From Terfezia claveryi (taxonomy: Eukaryota; Ascomycota; Pezizomycetes; Pezizales; Pezizaceae): DNA of 64,000 nt. Under the pieces are notes generated by a model that searched no databases, had not been told where the DNA came from, and saw only the letters and a list, made by a program, of their open reading frames with translations. Of this stretch, positions 1 to 8,758 are shown one piece after another. The position numbers were made by a program, and so were the translations under genes. Position 1 is the first letter of the stretch, and the number at the start of each line of letters is the position of its first letter. The stretch lies in the NCBI GenBank assembly GCA_015179025.1, contig WHUX01000076.1:62001-126000 (forward strand), given 5' to 3'.

Positions 1-457
1 CCATAAGAACCATCATCGAGAAATATAGTAGCCATCTCAATGTCTTCGTAATATGCGCATGCAAAATCCAGTAAAAGGCAATAAACGATGCTTTAATGAG
101 CCAGAGGATTGTAATATATATCGTTGCCGCTGCCAACACTGACTATGTCCACGGAACCAAGACTGTTAGCCTAAGCACCGTGTGCTCAGCATGATATAAC
201 ATACCTTCAATTGTCTTGGAGAAAGAATCACAAATGGATCTTTTTGACTTCATTAATGTAATATTCTTCCAAATGTGATATACCAGGAATAATGTCCGCA
301 TCACCTGCGCTGAAATTATTAACCAGTCACTGATGACCAATGCCTTGACTCTGCCGCCAGGTGTTCGAACATTCAGATAAATCCGTATGTAAATCATGAT
401 TAAAGAGGTGACTATGATGATAGCCTCGAGGGCGATGTGCCCCACTGCGGAAACCAT
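1..457 (-). CDS. Fungal rhodopsin-domain (SAT4/PTH11-like) membrane protein, 5' part only
   Basis: Minus-strand gene starting at 457 and leaving the window at position 1. Exon 1 is 457-205, ending in phase 1 before a GTATGT donor. The intron (204-139, 66 nt) has a GCTAAC branch site and a TCAG acceptor. Exon 2 runs from 138 off the edge. Joined, the protein reads through several hydrophobic helices, including RIYLNVR followed by ISDWLIISAQ, and in exon 2 LWLIKASFIAFYW. That layout (Arg-rich loop, Asp-Trp pair, helix with Lys-Ala-Ser and Phe-Tyr-Trp) is typical of the fungal integral-membrane rhodopsin-like domain family. Members are seven-helix plasma-membrane proteins, some with PTH11-like roles; no specific function can be given here. 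The stop and the rest of the protein lie outside the window. Confidence 0.72.
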
Positions 458-1098
458 TCTTTCCTAACTCCCTTTTGTTTAATCTGAGCTCCGGTCGCGT
501 CGGGCGCTTGAAACTTGAAATAGGTCAACTTTGAACCACCTCCATAGAACTTGACGGCTCAGGAATTGGCAACCGTGCTAGCTGAAGAACCAAGTATCAC
601 GCTGTGAGAATTTTGGAACTCCTCCCCCATATCATGTAGAACATTTTATTTAGGGGGAAATTCCGAGAATTTCGTATTGTAGCACAAGGTCCAGTAGTCC
701 CTTTTCAGATCATCTGGATATGTTTTCGCGGAAAATTGCGAATTTATATGGCCATGCCGTAGCGAAGCAACATCCATCTATAGAACCTGCAGTGAATACA
801 CTTTTCCAACGAAAAAGCGTACACCCCATGTCATGCATGTAGAAGTGGACACACATTGTATAAAGCAGAGATTCGCACATGTAGTCAGCACATTGATTGT
901 TTGGTGGCTACCTCTATGTACCTGATATTGTAAACAGTCCGAAACCCAAGTGGCTGTCCTCCGAGACGTTGTGCAACTAGACTAATATAAAATGAATATA
1001 AGACGGCATGGCGCCATGATAGATGCTGTATATATCACTATGGGATAAATCTATGTATAAGTAAGTACACCCTTATGTTTGTGGTTTCGTCGCTAGGG
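458..1098. other. Intergenic, promoter side of the rhodopsin-like gene
   Basis: No convincing coding sequence. It lies between the start of the rhodopsin-like gene and the 5' LTR of the gag-only element, so it should contain that gene's promoter. I see no clear motif. Confidence 0.5.
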
Positions 1099-1157
1099 TG
1101 AAGGGAACACTCATTAGGCACTCTTGGGATAAGCATACTGGCACTCAATATATGTAT

Positions 1158-2135
1158 ATGTTCTGGGCCGTGCGGAATTGCAGGGCCGTTCCGGAATGGC
1201 ATATATATGCGCACTTCAATAACTGTTCTACAATACCACAGCAACACATGTGGTAAATACTTGCAAATAGAGGTATATACAACTTGGGGTTATTTTGCAG
1301 CGGGCTACTTAATCAAACGATGAACAAAGGGATAGAGCACAAGTAATCAAACATAATAGAGAGGATAAAGCAAGTGGGATAGAGCACAAGCGATATAGAG
1401 GTAGCTTAAAAAACTCGAGTAATAACCGTGACATTGAACTTTACCGGACACAATGTACGAGATCACAATACGGCCGGCTTACAGAATCTCTTACCTCTAC
1501 CAGAACTAGGGCAGTTATATAGGTCGCTCGATGCTTTGAAATATAACATTGAGGATTGGTCAGTACGTGAAAAATTCCATTTCACAGTGAGAGTTAAGTG
1601 TAGCGCTCGAGTGATATTTAAGTACAAAGATATGTGACTGGCAATCTCGATCAGTTTATTAAATCCTCAACATACCTCTATTACACCTTAAACTCACATT
1701 CAACTGCTTGCTACTGACCAGCATTGGCTCTGGCGACATATTCCACAATGCCTACTCGGACTCCTCATAACTAAGTTCTATCTGTCTCTTTATTTGATGT
1801 TTTATCACTTGCACTTTATCCCCTTCATGTTGATTAGTTGCACTCTATCCGTTTGTTCTTTGTTTAATTAAGGAACTTGCTGTACGTAAAGTAACTTTAA
1901 TATTGGAAATACTTCTATTTGGTATTTACTACAAGCGGTATGGGAGTGTCGCTGTGGTATTTAGAACCGTGTGGCATTGTAGAAATTATACCCGTGTCGT
2001 CGTGGCATTGAAAAGCTTTGACCAAAATTGAATTCCTTAATTCCGTAACGGCCTGGGCTGTTGCAGAATCCAGGCAGTTCCAGTATAGCGCGGGCCATTC
2101 CTGAATGGCCTGGATTCGGCAACGGCCCAGAACAT
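1158..2135. mobile_element. hAT-like non-autonomous DNA transposon inserted in the 5' LTR
   Basis: The ends are long imperfect inverted repeats: 1160-1200 begins GTTCTGGGCCGT and 2094-2133 ends ACGGCCCAGAAC, about 41 nt with few mismatches. The element is bordered by identical octamers ATATGTAT at 1150-1157 and 2136-2143. Removing the insert and one octamer restores the LTR sequence seen at 3770-3785. An 8-bp duplication points to the hAT superfamily (established for that group); the assignment is inference because no transposase is present. The right end has an extra hairpin: 2052-2075 is a near-inverted copy of 2108-2130. Confidence 0.7.
1310..1873. repeat. Inner inverted repeat pair nested within the hAT-like element
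   Basis: About 70 nt at 1310-1380 (with GATAGAGCACAAG and GGATAAAGCAAGTG) is inverted, with mismatches, at 1796-1873 (CACTTGCACTTTATCC and GCACTCTATCC). The motif GGGATAGAGCACAAG also recurs directly near 1329 and 1377. It could be a nested foldback element or the subterminal repeats of the host element. Confidence 0.5.
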
Positions 2136-2221
2136 ATATGTATTAGTAAGAAGGAGGCATTCCCCTCAATAGAAATATCACAACGAACTGATGACGGTTG
2201 CATAGCATTTATCTCTCCACA

Positions 2222-2233
2222 GGTTATGAGCTG
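2222..2233 (+). promoter_or_regulatory. Primer-binding site of the gag-only element
   Basis: GGTTATGAGCTG lies immediately after the 5' LTR. Its complement contains GCTCATAACC, the anticodon stem-loop of eukaryotic initiator Met tRNA, consistent with the internal (half-tRNA) priming known for Copia-type elements. The same core occurs at 14987-15000 in the full-length Copia. Confidence 0.55.
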
Positions 2234-2258
2234 TTGTTAACGATATTACGGTTTTTGA

Positions 2259-3440
2259 GTGCTTCAACTGTCTCTTAACTCTTCTTTTCCGCTATCTCTT
2301 AAAGCTGTCAAACTGTCGGACAGAAACCTACGTTCTCGTGCAACTCGCACACTACCCCGCCCCCCTCCAATATCTGATTCTGAAGAAGAATCAGATCACG
2401 AATCTCCTCCCCTAGAACTTAGAGAAGATCATGCAATGGCAGAAGTACCTCTGGTACAATTGTGTAAGAAAAAGAAGAGTGTCGGAGGCTGCTGCTTCGC
2501 TCGTGAAGCCCTACCATTCTTAAGAAATCATGGAAAGAATATCGATAAACTCACGGACACCAACTACAAGATCTGGGCCAAGGATATGGAAATGCTACTC
2601 AAACGAATAGGGATTTGGCACATCATCAGCGAGCCAAAACCTGACGCACCCACACCAGCTTGGATAAAGGCTGATGACTATGTTCTTTCCGAAATCTACT
2701 TCACTGTAGAGCCAAACCAAAGAACGATATTCAGAGACTCCACAAACGCTCGTGAATGTTGGAAAGCTTTAGAGACGGCACATTTTTCGAAATCCTACAT
2801 CGACAAATTCAATCTTTCCTATGACTTTGGAGTAATGCAGATGGGTCAGGCTGAGACACTTCACGCTTGGATCACTAGGGTCAAAGAGGCAGACGCCGAT
2901 TTGAAGGCAGTTGGAGAAACATTGGGGGACGAAAAGGTAGCATACAAACTTCTCATGGGACTCACAGATCGATACAAGGCAGTATCAACCACAGTATTTA
3001 CCGGTATCAATATTAATAACCCTCTTACTGTCGACTCTGCGGTGGCATTATTGATGGCATATGAGAAGAGGGAAAAGTCATATTCCCAGGTACCGGGACT
3101 GTTACACGACAGAAAACATCTAGCAGAACCGCTACACGACAAATATCATGGCCATACGGCGGTAGAAGGTCTGAAATGCTGCTGCCACGTGGATAAAATC
3201 GAAGATTCAAAACCTTCAACACCTGCAAAAGCATCCAAGAAGACATTTGCAAGACAAGCTAGACGAGCCCCCTACCTTCAAAGAGGACCAATGCCCTACC
3301 CACCGAAACAGCCCAATACGCCGCCTTGTTCTTTCTGCAAAGTAAATAGACACAATGGAGGTACATGTTGGATAAAAGACCCGAAAAGACATCCTAACAC
3401 AAGGCATAAGACACTTTATGGCAAAGGTAAAAGTCCTTAA
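2259..3440 (+). CDS. Gag-like retrotransposon protein with CCHC zinc knuckle
   Basis: 393-residue open frame. Residues about 95-275 form a Copia-type gag region (LTDTNYKIWAKDMEMLLKRI, then ECWKALETAHF, LHAWITRV and KLLMGLTDRYKAV), similar in layout to the UBN2/retrotran_gag families. Residues 357-370 read CSFCKVNRHNGGTC, a canonical CX2CX4HX4C knuckle. It should make a nucleocapsid-like protein that packages RNA. No enzymatic domain follows, so mobilisation would need enzymes from another element. The first ATG at 2259 was taken; an internal Met near residue 60 is an alternative. The frame has no internal stop although the LTRs are diverged. Confidence 0.8.
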   Translation: MLQLSLNSSFPLSLKAVKLSDRNLRSRATRTLPRPPPISDSEEESDHESPPLELREDHAMAEVPLVQLCKKKKSVGGCCFAREALPFLRNHGKNIDKLTDTNYKIWAKDMEMLLKRIGIWHIISEPKPDAPTPAWIKADDYVLSEIYFTVEPNQRTIFRDSTNARECWKALETAHFSKSYIDKFNLSYDFGVMQMGQAETLHAWITRVKEADADLKAVGETLGDEKVAYKLLMGLTDRYKAVSTTVFTGININNPLTVDSAVALLMAYEKREKSYSQVPGLLHDRKHLAEPLHDKYHGHTAVEGLKCCCHVDKIEDSKPSTPAKASKKTFARQARRAPYLQRGPMPYPPKQPNTPPCSFCKVNRHNGGTCWIKDPKRHPNTRHKTLYGKGKSP

Positions 3441-3700
3441 GAACGTATAAGTCGTTACGTGCACAAGTCACAAAACACTCTATTACTGAATAAGATACCT
3501 AACCAACTCTTTTTTAGACGGTGCAAGGCGATACCAATGCTGAAGAGGCCGAAACTGATGGGAATAAACAAGATAGGGCTGATATCGATAAATAAGATAG
3601 GATGCATAAATAATATCGACCGAGATGTGAATAGGATTGATGGGAATCATGTCTTCCTTCTTCCTTTTTTACGGATGAGTATGTAGAGAATGCCCAGAAT

Positions 3701-3854
3701 GTGGGGGGGTGAAGAAGTGCTACATTAGGCGCTCGCTTGGGATAAGCATTCTTGGCACTCGATAAATATGTATTAGTAGGATTTGGGGCATTCCCCTCGA
3801 TAGACATACACAACGAATAATGATGACGGTTTGCATAGCCATGTAATCCAATAC
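3701..3854 (+). repeat. Polypurine tract and 3' LTR of the gag-only element
   Basis: The G-rich tract at 3701-3709 is followed by an LTR starting TGAAGAAG. The LTR matches the two halves of the 5' LTR in order, and similarity ends near 3854. This uninterrupted copy shows what the 5' LTR looked like before the DNA element inserted. Confidence 0.6.
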
Positions 3855-3959
3855 GGGAACCGAACATTTTTGCTTTTCTGGACTTACCAAGGAAAGAGGC
3901 ATCAACTTTTCTCAGTGTGACCCCAATATGTTTTGCTCTTTTTGGTTAGAGAGGAATTC

Positions 3960-4340
3960 CTCCACCCGCCGTCGGGGTCCGGTGCAATTTGTAGAGGGGT
4001 AGGGCAAGTTAATCTGCCCCTACGTGTAGCTAAATACATTAAAATATGAAGAAAGGAAATTCGTGAAGTGAGATGCTACCAAAGAAAGTGGAAATGCTAC
4101 CCATTTCCTGCTTGTAGTTGGGTGATGAGGTAAGCCTTCCACCTCACCCCAATATTCTTCGCTTTCTCCCTAGCTTGTCTAACATTTCCCATGTTGCTGG
4201 TGTCCCAATAAGCTCCTTTTTTCTTACGAAGTGTGTTTAGGGCAGTTGAAGGTGATGTGCTAGGCATCTACTGTGTACTGTAGTGGAGAATTACCTTCAA
4301 TTGCCCACGGTTTAGACGCATGAGAGCCAGGCTCCTGGGG
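3960..4340 (-). pseudogene. Degenerate Tad1-like LINE C-terminus
   Basis: Reading the minus strand around 4230-4330 gives DA, a stop, then HITFNCPKH. This matches the C-terminal cysteine/histidine segment DGRHITFNCP of the better preserved LINE fragment at 43.1-43.5 kb. Further downstream on the minus strand come ESEEYWGEVEGLP-like residues without long open frames. It is a 5'-truncated, decayed fragment. The call rests mostly on similarity to the other copy in this window. Confidence 0.4.
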
Positions 4341-6650
4341 AGCAAGCGCAGCTGGGGAGAGCTGGACACTCCGGAGTGGAGAGAGGAGGGGGATGAATCC
4401 TTCGAGGCCACGGAGAGTTTTTTTTACTTACATCTATCATGAGCTCACCTAATATTTGCATTTTTCTATTTGGCGAGTTTCTCCTCATGGTCCCTCTAAC
4501 GGGACCGTATAGGAGTAATTTTTTAAAAAAAAAAAAAACTTTTTAGTGTGCTGGTACGAAGACAAAGTTTAGGGCATGTGACTACTTGACTTTACTTGTT
4601 ATCTTACAAATAAATTCGCCTGATGGCAAGCTAACCACAATTGCCCTAACTTAGCACGAGAACGTGCACCTTAATTCACACAAATTCTCCATATAAACCC
4701 TTCAAAACTTAAAAGGTCAAAACAAGCTGCCCCGGCCTACTGAGCTCCGATGCCACACAACTAGTCAAGTCACCTTCATTCTTGCCATACCCAACAGCCC
4801 TGCTTAGGCTCTCCTGGTAGAATTTTTTTGGGGGTGCATCATTATTCGTATTGATACTTACTCATGTGCGTTCCATGTGGGGCCACGATGAGCCACCTGG
4901 AACCTCAGGTGTATCTGCAATGCTTTCCCAGGTACATTTAATGTTGGTCTTTTCGCATGCATCGAATTAAGCTCCCTCGTGTCACAGGAACCAGGCTGAT
5001 GTGCGGCTGAGGAATGCCATGTGCCGAAGCTCGTCTTCGCACAGTGTACGAAACCCAAACACAAACCCTCCGAGCCTCGCAAATTTCACACACAAGAGTG
5101 TGACCCCTCTGTCGTATGGAGATGTTCCTACAATTCGAGTTACGATGCCAGAGTATTCAGAGAACGGTTAATACCCCGGGTGTAGATTATGAAGTAATGA
5201 GCCGTGTTCACGTGATACTATCCAAATTACACTCAGGCTTAATAGAGACTTAGGTAACTTAGTATTTGTTGCCATATAGGCATGAAGATCTCGGCATTGA
5301 TCCCCCGTAAACTGAGGTTAGACTCTCTGTCCAGTGGTTGGTATCAGCGCTGAACTAGACAGCAGAAAGTACTCTAAACGGAACATTGATGTCTCTGTAC
5401 ATGTGAAACCGTAAACATGACCTTAAGATATTAATAAGTATGCTTATTGCGCGTATGTTTCAAATAGACTCGACGGTGTTGCAGTTGCGGAAGTGAATGT
5501 TCAGATCTCGATCCATTATCAGTTTTGTGGACTCTCTTACTTTTCAGATACTGGGTCAAAAACTGTATATTATAGACTAGGAACTTGTCTGGATGTGTAC
5601 TTCCAAAGTTTTTATTGCATCTGTTTTGTGATTACAGTTTGGATGTCAAACTGCATCGACTGTGTCTTCATCATTTTTTAATAACGACGGCGGAGGTGAT
5701 ATACATAGGTACTGTACATTACGTTATCCTTTTCTAGCAATATTTTATGTTCAAGTCTCCGGCCTATTACTATTAGTCAAACTTAGATCTAGAGAATTTG
5801 AGTAGAAAGGTATATTCGTATATTGGACTACTACGGGAGAAGTTCCGTAGCTCAAAGCGGGGCAAATGCAGCATAGCTGGTACGACAACCTCTTGAAGCA
5901 TGCAAACTGGATCTTCAGCAGAACTATTGGTTCTGATAATGACAAAGCTGCCTTGCTGATATAAGCTCTTATATATTGATTTAAGACATCATGAGGATAC
6001 CATACCAACCCAACTGGGGCTGCTGAGTAGGTAGGTAGGTACAGTAACTCTATACCTGTCTCTGGTTAGGTCTCGGGGTATAAAGCACCCGCAAGATACA
6101 GATTGGATTGTTAAAGTAAGACTAACGTTTACCTTGCAGGTGAAACAAGCTCATACTAGCTGAATAGGTACCCTAAGCCAGTCATAGCCCAGGGCTGATG
6201 GCATGTAAGACTCTAAAATAAGGTACTCAGGCCTCGTAGTAGGGATCAGCGTCGAGCTTGGCAGAATGAAACTAATGGCGATGCATACTGTACTTATTAG
6301 GACCTCGTATTTGTTGAAGTTGAACGCAGAGATGACTGCCGAATTGCGCTAACGGTCACCTCACTCTAGCCTCAGTTGCAGCCGTCATCTCTGTATGGTC
6401 TGAGCCTTGATGTATGCACAGTCAGGATATATTCAACAAGGAAAATATCATGGTTGGCCACTTAAGGAAATTCCAGCTACCCTAGTATTTGCATATTCCT
6501 TCAGCCGCCAATCCCAGTCTACCGATACGATTCAACATCATCCAATAGGTATTCTGTTTCCAAGATACGGCGTGAACAGTTGTGGCACTGCACTCCAATT
6601 ATTAGACTGAGATTGTCGAGGGCTGTGATGACAGTTAGGATGGCGGGGGG
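4341..6650. other. Long non-coding stretch upstream of the DUF2235 gene
   Basis: No open frame here has recognisable protein character. It holds an A/T homopolymer near 4530-4550 and short GTAG tandem copies near 6030-6045. It may contain old, unrecognisable transposon sequence. Confidence 0.4.
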
Positions 6651-6651
6651 C

Positions 6652-6662
6652 ATATAAATATG
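6652..6662 (+). promoter_or_regulatory. TATA-like box upstream of the DUF2235 gene
   Basis: CATATAAATATGA, about 180 nt before the ATG at 6838, with a pyrimidine-rich leader (CTTCATATTTTC and similar) between them. The position suits a fungal core promoter, but this is a sequence match only. Confidence 0.3.
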
Positions 6663-6837
6663 AGAGGGATGCTATTGTAGATCTTCAAATCCGGGTCCTT
6701 TGTTCTTCATATTTTCTGCATATATCTCCACTTACCTACCGGCTCTTCATTTTCCTGGTTCTATTTATTTTGACTGGAGACATAAAGCAACTCTTGAGCA
6801 AATAGTTAGGACTTTGATTATCTGACGTTCGCTTCAA

Positions 6838-8758
6838 ATGAAACGACTTATTGTTCTTTGCGACGGTACGGGCCAATCGTCACATCGGGGCGAGAGTTCA
6901 TTTCCGAGCAATGTTAAGACTCTCGGTGACTGTCTCGCACAGACATACACTGTCCCTGGTGATGATGATAAACACCCACAAGTCATCTATTACCAGTCTG
7001 GCGTTGGCACATCGTCGTCATCCTTGCAAGGTCTTTCCGGTAAGCGGGAACCGCATCACCTAGGAGTTTATTGTCAGTTGCTAACAGATAAATTGGTACA
7101 CAATCTAGAGGGCTTTGGTTTAGGAATAGACGACAACATCCTCGATGCCTATTATTTTCTTAGCAATAACTATGAGGAAGGGGACGAAATATTTTTATTT
7201 GGCTTTTCCCGCGGGGGCTTCACTGCACGCATTGTTGCCAATCTGGTGGTGCGATTGGGCCTACTGCATATGAACGTATCATGGATGATCCGCCGAGCAT
7301 GGGCCCAGTACAGGAAAGATGACGGGAACCAAAGCTTCGACTATTTTTTGCAGCAGCTTGAGACGCCAGACTTTGCGGACCGTACACGTCATACCCGGGT
7401 TAAGGTACTGGGGGTGTGGGATACTGTAGGTGCTGTTGGGTTGCCAGACTACGAGATTGTGGAAAAGTTGAAGTTGAACTCCAAAAACGAATTTTATGAT
7501 ACTCGTCTGCATTGGGGTATGGATCACCACATCTCCGCTGGAATGTCAACCATGATTAAATCTGAGTGTGATAATTAGGAATCGAGAATGTGTTCCATGC
7601 GCTTGCCCTTGATGAATACCGTCTCACGTTTGGGCCTACCCTATTTTACCTTCCAACGGATGACATGAAGCCAAAATGGTTTAGTAAGTCTACTTTCCGC
7701 TGAACGGAAACGCGGAAATGGATGGTTGCAGATTACTGACATACCTTATAGAAGCGCAAGAACAACCTGGGAAGAAAGAGAAAATCAGACTTAGGCAATG
7801 TTGGTTTGCCGGAGCGCATACCGATATCGGCGGTGGCTATGCCTCTTCACATCAATCCAACATCACGCTGGCCTGGATGATTGACAACTGCAAGCGCCTT
7901 GGATTCCTAACCTTCAATGCCGATACCCATTGGGACTTAGAGCACATTAACCAGGGCCGAAAATGGAAGAAGACCATAAACGGGCACCACCGGCCCCAGG
8001 ATGACAAATACGGCAGCCACATTCAGGGGGCAAGAGATGCTTACTTGGTCGAAAACGAATATCCAGGCTGGGGTTGCGGTATCATTCGCGACTCGTTTTC
8101 AGAAATGAATGCAATTACCAAACAGGTCCGCATGCCGGGAAATTACGCTGTACTCGGTGGGCACCCAGGCCCAACAGTCGTGATTCCGAAAATCGACAAT
8201 GTGATAAACGCGCTGTCATATTTGAATCCACTCAGCTACACATGGCCATGGTCAGCTAAGGGAGCGAAGGTAGCATCGCCCGAACCCGTCGAGTGCCGAG
8301 AACAGAGTTGCAAGCACCCCATCGTGAAATGGGATCAGCCTGGCGCCACCAACGAAACCATTCACGCTTCTGTATTTGCACGTTTTATGGAAGTACAGAA
8401 AGGTAGGGAAATGAAAGTGCACCAATGGAACCCAAAATCGCTACAGGGGTTCCGTGTGAGTGATTTGAAGGACCCCAAGACTGATTTCAAGCGCGAGCCA
8501 TGCAGCGAGCCGGAGGGGTCAGAAATCCCTTACAAATTCAAATGGAGGGGGACCTGCTGCTTACATAAAGGGAAATATTTTGAAATGTATGAGGAGCCGG
8601 ACGACTATTATACGGATGGATTGATGGAACAGCTGCGTTACCACGACCCCAAATTCTGGGAGACTTCGCCCTTGGCGGAGAAGCGGGTGTATGCGGAATG
8701 GTTGGAGGAAGGTTTCGACTATCAGGCATGGCTCAAGACTAAGGGGAGGAAAAAGTAG
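6838..8758 (+). CDS. DUF2235-domain alpha/beta hydrolase (Tle1-like phospholipase fold)
   Basis: Proposed exons 6838-7039, 7109-7516, 7579-7683 and 7752-8758 encode 573 residues. Introns: 7040-7108 (GTAAGC, GCTAAC, TAG), 7517-7578 (GTATGG, TAG), 7684-7751 (GTAAGT, ACTGAC, TAG). Splicing joins LHWG to IENVFHALALDEYR and KPKWFK to AQEQPGKKEK, restoring family continuity. Landmarks: LCDGTGQ at the N-terminus; GFSRG nucleophile elbow near residues 99-103 (Ser101); FHALALDEYRLTFGPTL; WFAGAHTDIGGGY near 256-268 with likely catalytic His/Asp. DUF2235 proteins resemble the catalytic region of bacterial Tle1 phospholipases; fungal members are common and mostly uncharacterised, so the substrate is unknown. 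No signal peptide is seen, suggesting a cytosolic enzyme. The first intron is 69 nt and stop-free, so its retention would keep the frame. Confidence 0.88.

Larger units (their letters stand above)
1099..2221 (+). repeat. 5' LTR of the gag-only element, interrupted by a DNA transposon
   Basis: The outer parts (1099-1157 and 2144-2221) match the 3' LTR at 3710-3854 in order. The middle, 1158-2135, is a foreign element flanked by a duplicated 8-mer. The LTR begins TGAAG and ends CCACA directly before the primer-binding site. Confidence 0.65.
1099..3854 (+). mobile_element. Non-autonomous gag-only Copia-like LTR retrotransposon
   Basis: Two related direct repeats (5' LTR 1099-2221 including a later insertion; 3' LTR 3710 to about 3854) flank a 1.49-kb internal region. 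It holds one gag-like reading frame and no protease, integrase, reverse transcriptase or RNase H. A primer-binding site (2222-2233) follows the 5' LTR and a G-rich polypurine tract (about 3701-3709) precedes the 3' LTR. The shared LTR core includes GGGATAAGCAT, GGCACTC, TATGTATTAGTA and GGCATTCCCCTC. Without the insertion the 5' LTR is about 137 nt, against about 145 nt for the 3' LTR. This resembles terminal-repeat retrotransposons with a GAG domain (TR-GAGs) known from plants. I saw no clear target duplication, and the LTRs are diverged, so it is not recent. Confidence 0.7.

Noticed and set aside
1428..1637. 69-codon plus-strand frame inside the hAT-like element as a transposase
   Set aside because: Too short, with no DDE or zinc-finger features.
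6851..7063. 70-codon alternative frame at the start of the DUF2235 gene
   Set aside because: Shadow of the real frame, which carries LCDGTGQ and GFSRG.
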